DNA of 64,000 nucleotides from an uncultured Litoreibacter sp. (GTDB taxonomy: Bacteria; Pseudomonadota; Alphaproteobacteria; Rhodobacterales; Rhodobacteraceae), in the NCBI GenBank assembly GCA_947501685.1, contig CANMWQ010000001.1:310001-374000 (forward strand). The letters run 5' to 3'. The notes under the pieces were generated by a model that made no database searches, was not told the DNA's origin, and saw only the letters and a list, made by a program, of their open reading frames with translations. A program made the position numbers and the translations under genes. Each line of letters starts with the position of its first letter. Position 1 is the first letter of the stretch. Shown in pieces: positions 45,073 to 54,986 of this stretch.

Positions 45073-46357
45073 ACATGTTGGCCCAGGCCCGGTCCAAAAG
45101 ATCGGGCGTCATCTTGTTCGGAATACCTTCATATTCGCAAATGCTGATCATCTGGTCGATCAAAAAGTTGCCGTGATAGTTGGCGTAGACATTTTCAATC
45201 GTCGGGTATTTCACCTTCAGCATGTGGATCAGGGTGTCCTCATCCAGCGGCATGTTCTTTTTCTTGGCGACCATGGCGAAGACCTTCAGGAATTCCTCTT
45301 GGGTGGGGCCGTCAATCTTGATCTTGTAGAAAATCCGACGCAACGCCGCGCTGTCGAACAGTTTGTTGGGGTGGAAGTTGGTGGAGAACACCACCAGCGT
45401 GTCAAACGGCACCTCGAATTTTTCGCCCGATTGCAGCGCCAAGATGTCGTAGCCCGCTTCCATCGGAACAATCCAGCGGTTGATCAGCGATTGTGGCGGC
45501 TCTTCCTGGCGGCCAAGGTCATCCACGATGAACACGCCGCCGGTGGCTTTAAGCTGCAGCGAGGCCTGATAGGTCCGCGACACCGGGTTGTAGTTCAGAT
45601 CGAGCATATCAAGCATCAGCTCACCACCGGTCATAACGGTGGGGCGTTCGCATAGAAGGTAGCGCTTGTCATACCGGTTATCGGTGCGGCGCAGGGAGGA
45701 CCCCTGAACGGCCTCCTCCTCCAAAGGCGTGTGCACAATCGGGTCAAACAGTGTGATCACCTGACCCGCATATTCGATGCAATGCGGGATATAGATCACG
45801 TCGCCCAGCGCGTCGCGAATACCGTTCGAGATGGCCGATTTACCGTTGCCGGGAGGGCCGTAAAGCAGCACCGACCGGCCGGAACTGACCGCGGGTCCAA
45901 GATGCTCCAAAAGTTCTTCAGGCAGGATCAGGTGGCCCATATTGGCCAGCAGACGGTCGCGTGTGATCTGCACATTCTTGACCGATTGGTTTTGCACCTG
46001 CGCTTTGTACATCTCCAAAGGCACGGGCAGAGCGCCGTAATATTCCGACTGGCTGAGCGCATCAAGCGCCCGCGCTTTACCGGCATCAGACAGCTGAAAC
46101 GCCATTTCCGAGCCGGAACCCGCATGGAGCGTACCCTGCGCCTCGACCAGCCGCTGTTCACGCGCGATCTCCACAAGTTGCTGGGTCAGCGGGAGGGACA
46201 GGGCAATCGCCTCTGCCATCTCGGAGACATGTTCCAGGTTCTTGCGGAAGATGGTTTTCAACAGGATGTCGCGCATCATAACGATGTTAAGACCAGTGTC
46301 TTTCAACGACTTCGGCGGGGCCGGGGGGATAACCCCTGTGGGAGCGTGCATATTCAT
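45044..46357 (-). CDS. AAA+ family ATPase, unknown function
   Basis: About 437 residues, cytoplasmic. Walker A LLYGPPGNGKSAISNGI (around residue 170), Walker B as GGVFIVDDLGRQEEPP, sensor-like VVFSTNFHPNKL and FDSAALRRIFYKI. The N-terminal ~150 residues (RDILLKTIFRKNLEHVSEMAEAI) form a helical, winged-helix-like domain. Similar AAA+ proteins are common in alphaproteobacteria without an assigned function. Two ATGs (46357 and 46351) follow AGGGGG; the in-frame codon at 46387 lacks a good ribosome site. It is divergent from the membrane protein gene at 46502. No VWA-domain partner, as in MoxR systems, is present. Confidence 0.8.
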   Translation of the reverse strand: MNMHAPTGVIPPAPPKSLKDTGLNIVMMRDILLKTIFRKNLEHVSEMAEAIALSLPLTQQLVEIAREQRLVEAQGTLHAGSGSEMAFQLSDAGKARALDALSQSEYYGALPVPLEMYKAQVQNQSVKNVQITRDRLLANMGHLILPEELLEHLGPAVSSGRSVLLYGPPGNGKSAISNGIRDALGDVIYIPHCIEYAGQVITLFDPIVHTPLEEEAVQGSSLRRTDNRYDKRYLLCERPTVMTGGELMLDMLDLNYNPVSRTYQASLQLKATGGVFIVDDLGRQEEPPQSLINRWIVPMEAGYDILALQSGEKFEVPFDTLVVFSTNFHPNKLFDSAALRRIFYKIKIDGPTQEEFLKVFAMVAKKKNMPLDEDTLIHMLKVKYPTIENVYANYHGNFLIDQMISICEYEGIPNKMTPDLLDRAWANMYVKDEEIVH

Positions 46358-46501
46358 ACCCCCTGACCTAAAGGACGAATCCGGCAATAATTTGACCGTG
46401 TTTACCTTTCAATCGCCTAAGAAACGACAAAAACGAGAACGGTTTTCTGGGTAACAAAGCGCAACACGTTTAATGAAAAACAAGAAGACCGAGGCGCAGA
46501 C

Positions 46502-48097
46502 ATGGAAAGATCGAACGGGGCACGCCTGTTTTTGGTCCTCACCGGGTTGGTGGTGGTTTTATCGGCGATGACGCTGGCCAAGGGTGGGTTGTTCATCGAC
46601 CGTCATGAGGGCGACACCCTTCATCTCACTGATATTCTGCTGCGCATGGGGCAGGGCCAATGGCCGCATCTGGACTTTGTCACCCCACTGGGCTTCGCAG
46701 CCTTTCTGCCGATGGCGGGTTTCATCAAGGCGGGCTTTGGCATAGGCACGTCCATTTTGCTGGCGCAAATCGCCGTCGCATTGGCGTTGATCCCGGCCAC
46801 ATGGTGGGTCGCTCGGTCAAGATTTTCCGCGCCTTGGGACATGGTCTTCGGAGCGAGCGTGTTGGTCATGGTGCTGGCCATGGTCCACGGCGAAGCGTCG
46901 CCCAATGTCTCCATGTCGATGCATTACAACCGCTGGGCCTGGGCTGCGGCCTTCCTCGCGGTGCCGCTGGCAATGCTGCCCGCGCGCGGCAAAACCTCCG
47001 CCTTGAGTGACGGGCTTATCATCGGCGGCGCGATGGCGTTCTTTGTGCTGGGCAAGATCACCTTCGGCGTGGCTTTGGCACCCGGTCTGTTTCTGGCGCT
47101 CGCCTTGCGTGGCGCTTGGGTCACGGTTGCGGCGGCGCTCGGCGTCGTGGCGGCGGTGATGATTGGCGTCACCGCGACGCTCGGAATGGAGTTTTGGGGC
47201 GCATATATAGGCGATTTGATGCAGGTGAAGAGTTCCGGCATCCGTCCACGCGCTGGGGTTGACGTTCAAACCCTGCTGCTCGCGCCGCGCTTTTTGGTGG
47301 GCAATCTGGTGCTGGTGGCCTGCATTGTCCTTTTGCGCAAAGGCAAACTCCCCGACCTCGGGCTGGTGCTGGTCACGCTCGCGCCGGGGTTTCTCTACAT
47401 CACCTATCAAAACTACGGCAATGATCCCAAATGGCTTGCTCTGCTGGCGCTGCTGATGATCACCGTCGGCTGCACGCTACAGGCACGGCTTTTGGCTCTT
47501 GTGGCGGCGGCCTTGATCGCGCCGTCATTCCTGAACATGGCGGTCAGTCCGCTGCGCCACCTGATGCTGGACACGTCGAAATTTGCCGCCGTACTGCCCG
47601 ACGCCCCCCATACCGATCTTCACGCGCCCGAAGCCCGAATGAACCGGGTGCATGAGCGCCATGGCATCACCTTCACCGACCCGCAATTTCTGGCCCTCAA
47701 CGGCACGGCGGAGGTCAATCCGGATGTCACGTTCCAAGGCGTCAGCCACCCCGCCTGCGTGCAGCAGCTGGGGCTCTTCGGGGTGCTGCGCGATGTGGGC
47801 CAGGACCTGCGGCGGTTCGGCATCTCAGGCGAGGCGCAAATTTTCACCACCGACACGTTCAACGCGATCTGGATGTTTGGAGGCTTCACCCCGCTGCAAG
47901 GCGGCGCCCCGTGGTATTATGGCGACCTCGCTGGGTTTGAGAACGCCGATTATGTGCTGGTGCCCAGCTGCTCGATCACGCCGCGCGCGTTCAAATCCAC
48001 AATCGAGGATATCAACGCAAGAGACGGGCTGACCTTCAAAGAGCTGCGCCGCACGGAGCTTTACACCCTCTACGAAAAGCTCCCAACGTCTCAGTAA
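46502..48097 (+). CDS. Multi-pass membrane protein with GT-C glycosyltransferase-like features
   Basis: 531 residues. About ten hydrophobic segments (the first at residues 8-28) and a C-terminal soluble domain of about 160 residues from FAAVLPDAPHTD on. After the first helix the loop reads FIDRHEGDTLHLTDILLRMGQGQWPHLDF and VTPLGFAAFLP. An acidic pair followed by Y/L-type spacing and a D-x-x-x-P-x-G motif resemble the first periplasmic loop of GT-C glycosyltransferases (ArnT/TfpW/arabinosyltransferase group). This is a motif-level resemblance only. C-terminal end: TFKELRRTELYTLYEKL. A strong Shine-Dalgarno is lacking. Convergent with the TadV gene, and it flanks the Tad pilus locus. Confidence 0.6.
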   Translation: MERSNGARLFLVLTGLVVVLSAMTLAKGGLFIDRHEGDTLHLTDILLRMGQGQWPHLDFVTPLGFAAFLPMAGFIKAGFGIGTSILLAQIAVALALIPATWWVARSRFSAPWDMVFGASVLVMVLAMVHGEASPNVSMSMHYNRWAWAAAFLAVPLAMLPARGKTSALSDGLIIGGAMAFFVLGKITFGVALAPGLFLALALRGAWVTVAAALGVVAAVMIGVTATLGMEFWGAYIGDLMQVKSSGIRPRAGVDVQTLLLAPRFLVGNLVLVACIVLLRKGKLPDLGLVLVTLAPGFLYITYQNYGNDPKWLALLALLMITVGCTLQARLLALVAAALIAPSFLNMAVSPLRHLMLDTSKFAAVLPDAPHTDLHAPEARMNRVHERHGITFTDPQFLALNGTAEVNPDVTFQGVSHPACVQQLGLFGVLRDVGQDLRRFGISGEAQIFTTDTFNAIWMFGGFTPLQGGAPWYYGDLAGFENADYVLVPSCSITPRAFKSTIEDINARDGLTFKELRRTELYTLYEKLPTSQ

Positions 48098-48118
48098 CTT
48101 GCGCTCAGTAATCTGCGT

Positions 48119-48610
48119 TCAGTAACCGACGGCGGCGAGGACCAGATAGGCCACCAAAGTACCAGCCAACGGGTAGCCCATCGGGAACTCACGCGTGCGC
48201 TCCCAGCTTTCCCAGTTCGGCGTCAATTTACGAAACGGCGAGACCCGCGCCAGCCGGTGGGTGATAAAGCCCAGAACCACGCAAATGGTGAAGATCGCGG
48301 CCACGTTAACCGCGTCGGTCAGCAGAACAAATGGCGCGGCGGCGGCGGCAAATTTCGCATCACCCGCGCCCATCACACCTGCAATGGTCAGCACGAAGCC
48401 GACAACCATCACGGCCACGAAATGGGTCAGCTGCCACGCCCATTGCTCGAACGGGAAGACGATCAGCCCGACCGCCAGATAGACCACGAACAAGGCCAGA
48501 ACGGCCTTGTTCGGGATTTTCATTGTCGCGAGGTCAGACCAGGCCACCCAGAGGCAAATCGGCAGCACGAAAGGCAGAAACCACAAAGCGGCGCTGACAG
48601 ACAAAAGCAC
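48119..48610 (-). CDS. tadV: Prepilin peptidase TadV/CpaA
   Basis: 163 residues, A24-type aspartyl prepilin peptidase, inner membrane. Catalytic Asp segments: WSDLATMKIPNKAVL (first Asp) and GAGDAKFAAAAAPFVL (GxGDxK, second Asp). Five or more hydrophobic helices. It removes the prepilin leader of Flp and pseudopilins. No N-methylating domain is present, as in all TadV/CpaA. Last gene of the Tad cluster; the preceding TadD-like gene ends 10 bases upstream. Confidence 0.92.
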   Translation of the reverse strand: MLLSVSAALWFLPFVLPICLWVAWSDLATMKIPNKAVLALFVVYLAVGLIVFPFEQWAWQLTHFVAVMVVGFVLTIAGVMGAGDAKFAAAAAPFVLLTDAVNVAAIFTICVVLGFITHRLARVSPFRKLTPNWESWERTREFPMGYPLAGTLVAYLVLAAVGY

Positions 48611-48620
48611 GCGTCAGGCC

Positions 48621-49466
48621 CTAGCTTTCGAGCTTCTTCAACGAGCTGACAGCCGCCTCAAAGTGACGCGGATGCGCCTCGATGGCTTGTGCCAGCAAGG
48701 TGCGGCCCATATCCGTGTCGCCTTGCTTGATCGCGGCCAGAGCCATAGTGTGCAGCAGCTGTGCGCGCTCCACTTGGGTCGCCTGGATCAGCGGCAGGGA
48801 GTAGTTTTTCTGCGCGGCACGCGCCAGAACCATGTTGTTTTTGGCGGTAAACAGCGTCGGATCATAGGTGATGGACTCGCCAAACAGCCGCTCCGCGTCA
48901 CGGAAATCGCCGCGTGTCAGCTTGGAATAGCCCCAATTGTTCAGGATCGAACCCGGCGACGTGGTCAGTCCAACAGCCGTCTCGTAAAAGCTGTCTGCCT
49001 TGTCCCATTCCTTGTTGCTGTCGGCGATCACCGCCTCAAGCTTGTAGCGCTGGAATGTCTCGATTGTGGGCGGCACGCTGTCCAGAATGGTCTCGGCCTG
49101 CTCCCAATCGCCGGTGCGGATCAGCGCGTCGGCAAAACTCATCTGATCTTCGACCGTGGACTCTTCATGGGTGGTCACCCGTTCCCAGATCACCGCCCCT
49201 TCGGTGGCGCGTTTCGCGCGCACCAGCGAGGTCGCCAGTCCGCGTTGCACATCAATGCGGTCGGGCTCTTCGGCCAGAGTGCGCTGAAAATACGCCACGG
49301 CCTCATTGGGGTCGGCGGCGGTCAGCATGATATCGTTGAGGTTGCTCTCGTCGATCACGTTCACGCCTTTCAGCGCGCGCGACACGTCGGCATCCTGCGA
49401 TTTTTCACAAGCGGAAAGGGCCAGTGCACCTGAAATGCACAGCGTCATAAGTTTGGTTTGGCGCAT
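48621..49466 (-). CDS. tadD: TadD-like TPR lipoprotein
   Basis: 281 residues. Lipobox LSAC (Cys20) after MRQTKLMTLCISGALA. The mature part is TPR-like: DPNEAVAYFQRTLAEEPDRIDVQRGLATSL, GDWEQAETIL, RGDFRDAERLFGESITYDP, GDTDMGRTLLAQAIEAHP. In Tad systems TadD is a pilotin/assembly factor for the secretin, and this protein fits the family. A second TPR lipoprotein gene lies immediately upstream. Confidence 0.85.
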   Translation of the reverse strand: MRQTKLMTLCISGALALSACEKSQDADVSRALKGVNVIDESNLNDIMLTAADPNEAVAYFQRTLAEEPDRIDVQRGLATSLVRAKRATEGAVIWERVTTHEESTVEDQMSFADALIRTGDWEQAETILDSVPPTIETFQRYKLEAVIADSNKEWDKADSFYETAVGLTTSPGSILNNWGYSKLTRGDFRDAERLFGESITYDPTLFTAKNNMVLARAAQKNYSLPLIQATQVERAQLLHTMALAAIKQGDTDMGRTLLAQAIEAHPRHFEAAVSSLKKLES

Positions 49467-49522
49467 GGGGTGCGTCCTCTGCTGCTCTCAATACGTCCCT
49501 TGATTCTCAGGTCGTTGGCAGA

Positions 49523-50101
49523 TCAGGGTGTCGACAGTATCAGATACTGCCCCCTGCCACGGCGGACCAGGTCAAAGGCTTCGTCGTTATTCTCAGCAGT
49601 GTAGGCCGGGTTTTCGATTTTTGCGAGGGCGCGCCGCAAGTTTTCCCGAATTTCGTCAGAATTGCCACTATCGAGGGCAAAGGCCGTCTGAAACACCCGC
49701 GCGGCCTCTGCGGGTTTTTGCTGCTCCATCAGAACCACGCCCAGATTGTTCCAGGCTGGCACGAAGGTTTGCTCTTCCTTGATGGCGCGGCGCAGCAGCG
49801 TTTCGGCTTGGCCCAGCCGCCCCAGATGCAAATTCGCCGAGCCCAGCGCAGACAGCACATCCACCGTTGTTCCCATATCACCCGCCGCGCGCAGATAGGC
49901 TTTCAGCGCCAGCTCATATTCGCCCGCCGCCATCAGGCGGTGCCCGACGATCAGCCCATCAACGGAGTCGCCGCGCGCCACAACGCCCGCGGGCCCAAAC
50001 GGATCAGCCCCCGGGCCGACCGCGAGGTCAGCACCCGAGGGCGCAGGCTCGCATGCGGCGAGTGCTGTTAGGATCAGCGCGGTCCCCACCACATGTTTCA
50101 A
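49523..50101 (-). CDS. Second TPR lipoprotein of the Tad locus
   Basis: 192 residues. Lipobox LAAC (Cys16) after MKHVVGTALILTA. Tetratricopeptide-type repeats read GEYELALKAYLRAAGDMG, GRLGQAETLLRRAIKEEQ and QKPAEAARVFQTAFALDS. It is a shorter paralogue-like TadD partner and probably an outer-membrane or periplasmic assembly factor. Its ATG follows tadC by 3 bases. Alphaproteobacterial Tad loci often carry two such genes. Confidence 0.78.
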   Translation of the reverse strand: MKHVVGTALILTALAACEPAPSGADLAVGPGADPFGPAGVVARGDSVDGLIVGHRLMAAGEYELALKAYLRAAGDMGTTVDVLSALGSANLHLGRLGQAETLLRRAIKEEQTFVPAWNNLGVVLMEQQKPAEAARVFQTAFALDSGNSDEIRENLRRALAKIENPAYTAENNDEAFDLVRRGRGQYLILSTP

Positions 50102-50104
50102 AGC

Positions 50105-51094
50105 TTACAAACCACCACCATTAAGGTTGACGTAGATGTCGTAGATCGACGGTCCAATCAGGATAATCATCAAGGGCGGAACAGTAAACATCATGGTTCC
50201 AAGTGTGAGCTTGGTCGGCAACACATTGGCCTTCTCTTCGGCGCGCATCACGCGTTTGTCCCGCATCTCGGAGGCATAGACCCGCAGCGCTTCGGCAATG
50301 GATGTACCAAAGCTGGCCGATTGGATCATCACCGTCACGAAGCTGGCCACATCCGGCACGCCGGCGCGCTCGGACATGTCTTTCAACACGGTGATCCGGT
50401 CCTTACCGGCCTTCATTTCATGGGCCACGATCTCGAACTCGTCAGCGAGGGCAGGGTAGCCCGCGCGGATTTCGGCGGCCACGCGGATGATGGCCTGGTC
50501 CAGTGATTGGCCCGCTTCAACGCAGACCAGCATCAGGTCAAGCGCGTCAGGAAAGCCCGCCTCAATCTGTTCCACACGTTCTTGGCGGCGGCGCTCGATC
50601 CAGTATTTTGGCAGGTAGTAACCTGCGCAACCCGGCAGGATGATCGCCAAGACCATGTTGCGGGTGGAGATTTCGTCGCCCGCCAGAAACAGCGCGTAGA
50701 TGACACCGGCAAGCAGGAACAGCATGCCCAGTATGAATTGCAGGAAGTGGAAGGTGCGCACCGCCGACTTTTGCTTATAGCCCGCCTGCAGCAGTTTCAG
50801 CTTCATGCCGTCCAGCTGTTCCTGATCCTCGGGCTCAAGGAATTTGGCGTATTTATCCAGCTTGTCGGTGCCGGTCTTGCGACGCAGCCCGGCGGCCTCT
50901 GGATTGCCCGGGTTGGCAGAGCGCCCGCGTTTGGCATCGGCCTTGAGCCGGTCCATCGGATCTTTGCGCTTTTTGAGCATGACCGGAAGGGTCAGGAGCA
51001 CCAAAAGCAGGCCCAGAAAACCGACCGCGATTACCGGGCCAAGCGGGCCCAGCAGGTCGGTCAACATGGTGTTGAATTGCTCGATCATGGCCAA
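50105..51094 (-). CDS. tadC: Tad pilus inner-membrane platform protein TadC
   Basis: 329 residues, T2SF/GspF-type domain. Hydrophobic segments near residues 19-39, 130-150, 160-180 and at the C-terminus (LTLGTMMFTVPPLMIILIGPSIYDIYV). The conserved core includes ALDLMLVCVEAGQSLDQAI and ERAGVPDVASFVTVMIQSASFGTSIAEAL. With TadB it forms the platform rotated by the TadA ATPase. tadB lies 7 bases upstream. Confidence 0.94.
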   Translation of the reverse strand: MAMIEQFNTMLTDLLGPLGPVIAVGFLGLLLVLLTLPVMLKKRKDPMDRLKADAKRGRSANPGNPEAAGLRRKTGTDKLDKYAKFLEPEDQEQLDGMKLKLLQAGYKQKSAVRTFHFLQFILGMLFLLAGVIYALFLAGDEISTRNMVLAIILPGCAGYYLPKYWIERRRQERVEQIEAGFPDALDLMLVCVEAGQSLDQAIIRVAAEIRAGYPALADEFEIVAHEMKAGKDRITVLKDMSERAGVPDVASFVTVMIQSASFGTSIAEALRVYASEMRDKRVMRAEEKANVLPTKLTLGTMMFTVPPLMIILIGPSIYDIYVNLNGGGL

Positions 51095-51101
51095 TGGCCC
51101 C

Positions 51102-52070
51102 CTAGACTTTAATATTAACCATGATCTTCATGAAGATCATGTTCACGGTAAGAAACACGGCAACGGCCAGACAGGCGGGAATGAAGAATTCCGTGTCTTT
51201 CACGTCGACATAGTAATCAGGCTCCATCACGTTGATGCCGACCAGCGCCAGAAGCGGAAAGACCGACAGGAACGCGCCGGACCATTTGGCCTCAGCGGTG
51301 ATCGCTTTCACGCGGCGAAACAGCTTGAACCGGGCCCGGATCACTTGGGACAATCCGTGCAAAATCTCCGCCAGGTTACCACCGGAGGTCTGCTGAATGG
51401 TCACCGCAACCGCCAGAAAGCGCAAATCCTGCATATCCATGCGTTCGGCCAGATGTTTCAGGCTTTCAGACACGTCACGCCCGTACGCACTTTCATCGGC
51501 GATCACGCCAAACTCCGTGCCCAGCGGGTCCGCAACCTCTTTGGCCACGATGTTGATCGCGGAGGAAAACGGGTGGCCCACGCGCAGCGACCGCACCATC
51601 AGCTCAATCGCGTCCGGCAGCTGCTCTTCCAGCATCGCCAGCCGCTTTTTGCATTTGTTATTCACCCAGACATAGACCGCACCCACGCCCATCGCGACGG
51701 CAATCAGCCCGCGAATAGGGGCGGAGGCCGCCGTCATCTGCGTCAGAACCATGAAGATAAACACCGCTAGAACGGCCATGATCACGATCAACGTGGTCGG
51801 CGTGAAGGCAATGTTGGCGCGCTGCGCCTTGTCGGCCAGCATCGAATAAAGCGGGATGCCGCCCGATTTCATATGCTGGTTCATCTCCTTGCGGAGCTGT
51901 TCGAGCACTTTCTCGCGCGAGCCGCCTTTCTGGATCATGTCCAGACGGCGGTTCACCTTGTTGTTCAGGCTGATCGACTTGCCAAAAACGAGGAGATACA
52001 CCCCCTCGATCATCATCAGAACGGCGACAAAGATAATGCCGTACAGAAGCGGTTCGAATGAAATATTCAT
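51102..52070 (-). CDS. tadB: Tad pilus inner-membrane platform protein TadB
   Basis: 322 residues, GspF-type. N-terminal helix (LLYGIIFVAVLMMIEGVYLLVF), then paired helices near 95-130 and a C-terminal hydrophobic end (FFIPACLAVAVFLTVNMIFM). The conserved segment LPDAIELMVRSLRVGHPFSSAINIVAKEVADPLGTEF and LAVAVTIQQTSGGNLAEILHGLS match TadB. Works with TadC and TadA. tadA ends 6 bases upstream. Confidence 0.95.
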   Translation of the reverse strand: MNISFEPLLYGIIFVAVLMMIEGVYLLVFGKSISLNNKVNRRLDMIQKGGSREKVLEQLRKEMNQHMKSGGIPLYSMLADKAQRANIAFTPTTLIVIMAVLAVFIFMVLTQMTAASAPIRGLIAVAMGVGAVYVWVNNKCKKRLAMLEEQLPDAIELMVRSLRVGHPFSSAINIVAKEVADPLGTEFGVIADESAYGRDVSESLKHLAERMDMQDLRFLAVAVTIQQTSGGNLAEILHGLSQVIRARFKLFRRVKAITAEAKWSGAFLSVFPLLALVGINVMEPDYYVDVKDTEFFIPACLAVAVFLTVNMIFMKIMVNIKV

Positions 52071-52076
52071 ATCCGT

Positions 52077-53495
52077 CTACTCCGCAGCAACAGGTTCGTA
52101 GATGGAGGCCGGTAGATCGTAGCCCCATTGCTTGAACCGTTCAGAATAATGCGACCGCACACCCAGCGGGGTGAACTGGCCAATGATCTTGCCATCAGGC
52201 TGCAGGCCGAGCCGCTGGTAGCGGAACACTTCCTGCATCGAAATAACGTCGCCCTCCATGCCGGTGATCTCGGTGATCGACACCATGCGGCGGGAGCCGT
52301 CTTGCAGACGCGAGGCCTGCACAATCAGGTTCACAGCCGAAGAAATCTGAGCACGCACCGCCTTGATCGGCATCTCGATCCCGGCCATCGCGATCATGTT
52401 TTCCAGACGCGACACACCATCGCGCGCGGAGTTCGCGTGGATCGTGGTCATCGAGCCGTCATGGCCCGTGTTCATCGCCTGCAACATGTCGATAACTTCT
52501 TCGCCACGTGTCTCCCCCACGATGATGCGGTCAGGCCGCATCCGAAGGGCGTTTTTCAGACAATCGCGCTGCGACACGGCGCCTTTGCCCTCAACGTTGG
52601 CAGGACGCGATTCCATCCGGCCGACATGGACCTGTTGCAGTTGAAGTTCGGCCGTATCCTCGATCGTCAGGATACGTTCGGAGTTATCAATAAACGAGCT
52701 CAGCGCGTTGAGCGTGGTCGTTTTACCAGAACCCGTACCACCCGACACGATGACATTCAGCCGGCAGGCCACGGCGGCTTGCAGATAGGCGGCCATCTCT
52801 TCCGAGAAGGCGCCAAAGGCGCACAGCTCGTCAATCCCGAGCTTCTCTTTCTTGAATTTCCGAATGGATACCAGCGACCCGTCCACCGCAATCGGCGGCA
52901 CCATGGCGTTGAAACGCGAGCCGTCTTTCAGCCGCGCATCCACGTAAGGATTGCTTTCATCCACACGACGACCCACGGCCGACACGATCTTGTCGATGAT
53001 CCGCAGCAGGTGCTTTTCGTCTTTAAAACGCGTGTTGGTCAGCTCCAGTTTACCAGAGCGTTCGATGAACACCCGGTTGGGGCCATTCACCAGAATATCG
53101 TTGATCGTTTCGTCTTTCAAAAGTGGCTCAAGGGGCCCAAGCCCCGTCACTTCGTCATAGAGTTCCGCATGCAGGTTCTGGCGTTCTTCCTTGTTCAGGA
53201 CGATCGCCATCTCCTCGAGGCCCTCGGCACAGATCGATGCGATCTCGGCCTTCAGCTCCTTTTCCGGCGCGTCTTCAAGCGCGGAGAGGTTCAGGTTGTC
53301 GAGCAGACGGTGGTGCAGCTCGGAGCGGATCTCTTCCAGCTTCTGGCGGCGTTTCAGCTCTTTATCAATGGCAACCGTGTCCGCCGGAGCCACAACGGGC
53401 TTCGGCTTTTGCATCTCGACCTTCTTTTCGGCAACAGGTGCCGCGGCTTCAGCCGCAGCAGGTGCTTTGTCGGATTTTTTGTATCTCGAAAACAT
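52077..53495 (-). CDS. tadA: Tad pilus assembly ATPase TadA/CpaF
   Basis: 472 residues, secretion ATPase of the GspE/VirB11 type. Walker [17 protein letters not shown] (about residue 260), Asp box [17 protein letters not shown], Walker B-like [22 protein letters not shown], and His box [17 protein letters not shown]. The N-terminal 60 residues are Pro/Ala/Lys-rich. It powers pilus polymerisation at the cytoplasmic face. Normal length. It lies between tadZ and tadB, with 12 bases to tadZ. Confidence 0.97.
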   Translation of the reverse strand: MFSRYKKSDKAPAAAEAAAPVAEKKVEMQKPKPVVAPADTVAIDKELKRRQKLEEIRSELHHRLLDNLNLSALEDAPEKELKAEIASICAEGLEEMAIVLNKEERQNLHAELYDEVTGLGPLEPLLKDETINDILVNGPNRVFIERSGKLELTNTRFKDEKHLLRIIDKIVSAVGRRVDESNPYVDARLKDGSRFNAMVPPIAVDGSLVSIRKFKKEKLGIDELCAFGAFSEEMAAYLQAAVACRLNVIVSGGTGSGKTTTLNALSSFIDNSERILTIEDTAELQLQQVHVGRMESRPANVEGKGAVSQRDCLKNALRMRPDRIIVGETRGEEVIDMLQAMNTGHDGSMTTIHANSARDGVSRLENMIAMAGIEMPIKAVRAQISSAVNLIVQASRLQDGSRRMVSITEITGMEGDVISMQEVFRYQRLGLQPDGKIIGQFTPLGVRSHYSERFKQWGYDLPASIYEPVAAE

Positions 53496-53507
53496 CTAAT
53501 GCGTCCC

Positions 53508-54779
53508 CTAAGCAGTTTCTTCGACAAGCTCGATGTCGATCAAGGATTGCGCCAGTTTGGAAATCTCGCGGCGCAGCGGGTTCTTGGAAGAAGTCTCTGA
53601 AATCGGCAGCCCGTGGTCGCAGGATTGCGGAACCTGTTTGCCGCCGTCAGGCAGGTGCAGGCTCAGGTCGATATCAAGGCTTTCTGCCATGCGTTTGGCG
53701 CGGCTTTTGCTGGCCATATCGGTAAATTTCGGTGCGCGGTTCAGCGTGTAGCGGATTTTCTCATGCGGCAGGTCTTCGGCCTTCAGCGCACGGATCAGCC
53801 GCAACGTGTTTTGCGCGGAGCGCAGGTCCAGCTCCAGCATGCCAAAATACACCTGGCTCATGCCCAAAACGACCTCGGTCCATTGTACGAGCGTGGTGGG
53901 CATGTCGATGATAACAAAGTCGAAATTGCGCTGCGCCAATGTCACCAGACGCTCGATATCCTCGGCGCTCACCAGATCAAGCGGTAGAATATCAGCCGGG
54001 GCCGTCAGCACGCTGATCTTGTCGTTGAAGGTCAGCAGCGTCTGTTTGAACGCCTCGTCATCGGTGTTCTCCATATCCGAGAGCATCTCGTAGACAGCGT
54101 CTCTGCGGGGCAGATCCAGATAGGTGGAGGCAGAGCCGAACTGAAAGTCCAGATCCAGCAGGCACACTTTTGGCGTGCGTTTCTTGTCAACGGTGGCCAG
54201 TTCCCAGGCAAGGTTCACCGCAAAGGTGGAACTACCAACACCGCCCGCAAGCCCATGCACGGGCATGATCACGCCTTCCTTGTCGCCCGGCTTGCCGGAG
54301 CGCAGCTTGCCGCCAGGGCCGCCCGCGTTCGCGGCCTCTTCGACAAGGGCAGGGTTGGCGGCGGCGGCGCGGATGCGCTCGATTGCGTCATGCAGCGCGC
54401 CTTCGGGAAGCGGGTAGGGGACAAAGTCGTCGGCACCCAGCTTCAACAGCTGGTGCAACGCGATGGGGGACAGCTCGTCCGCGATCAAGATCACGCGAAT
54501 GCCCATGTCTTTGGTGCGGGTGATAAGGTCGCCGATGGTGCTCAGCAGGGCTTCGTCTTCGTTGTCTTCATTGTCGACAGCGATGGCGATAAATTCCAGG
54601 GCGGAGGCCTCAGGCTGGCTGAGATAGGCTGTTGCGTCGGCGAAGTTCAGGTCGCCCCAACCTTCGCCAAGCTCTGTTTCCATGTCTTCGATCAGCAGGT
54701 CGAAGTTTTGGACATCCCGTGCCACGGTACATGCCGTGATAGGGGAGGTGTCCGGCTGGAGTGCTGCGCTACTCGTCAT
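53508..54779 (-). CDS. tadZ: Tad pilus localisation ATPase-like protein TadZ/CpaE
   Basis: 423 residues. An N-terminal atypical receiver-like domain (about 20-140; IRVILIADELSPIALHQLLKLGADDFV) is followed by a MinD/ParA-like ATPase domain: VHGLAGGVGSSTFAVNLAWELA replaces the canonical KGGxGKT Walker A, losing the signature lysine as in other TadZ/CpaE. VCLLDLDFQFGSASTYLDL and VIIDMPTTLVQWTEVVL follow. It positions the pilus apparatus at a cell pole. It starts 207 bases after the OmpA-domain gene ends, so it may have its own promoter. Confidence 0.93.
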   Translation of the reverse strand: MTSSAALQPDTSPITACTVARDVQNFDLLIEDMETELGEGWGDLNFADATAYLSQPEASALEFIAIAVDNEDNEDEALLSTIGDLITRTKDMGIRVILIADELSPIALHQLLKLGADDFVPYPLPEGALHDAIERIRAAAANPALVEEAANAGGPGGKLRSGKPGDKEGVIMPVHGLAGGVGSSTFAVNLAWELATVDKKRTPKVCLLDLDFQFGSASTYLDLPRRDAVYEMLSDMENTDDEAFKQTLLTFNDKISVLTAPADILPLDLVSAEDIERLVTLAQRNFDFVIIDMPTTLVQWTEVVLGMSQVYFGMLELDLRSAQNTLRLIRALKAEDLPHEKIRYTLNRAPKFTDMASKSRAKRMAESLDIDLSLHLPDGGKQVPQSCDHGLPISETSSKNPLRREISKLAQSLIDIELVEETA

Positions 54780-54986
54780 GTTTTATCCCACGAACCCGAT
54801 ACAGATCGGATGCTTGGCTACCCCAGCTAGCTTTCGTAAGCGTTACTAAGGGGGCAGCTGATTGCCTCGTTTCACCGAAATTTCCACAACGGGGTGGAAT
54901 TGTCGGCATTCTCGAGACAATCAATGCTTAGGAATAAGGGCGAGATTAGGGCCAAAATGTCGAAAATCTGAGGTTTGTAGCGCGCT

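Noticed and set aside
52128-53600. 490-codon plus-strand frame antisense to tadA
   Set aside because: Shadow of tadA with no recognisable motifs.
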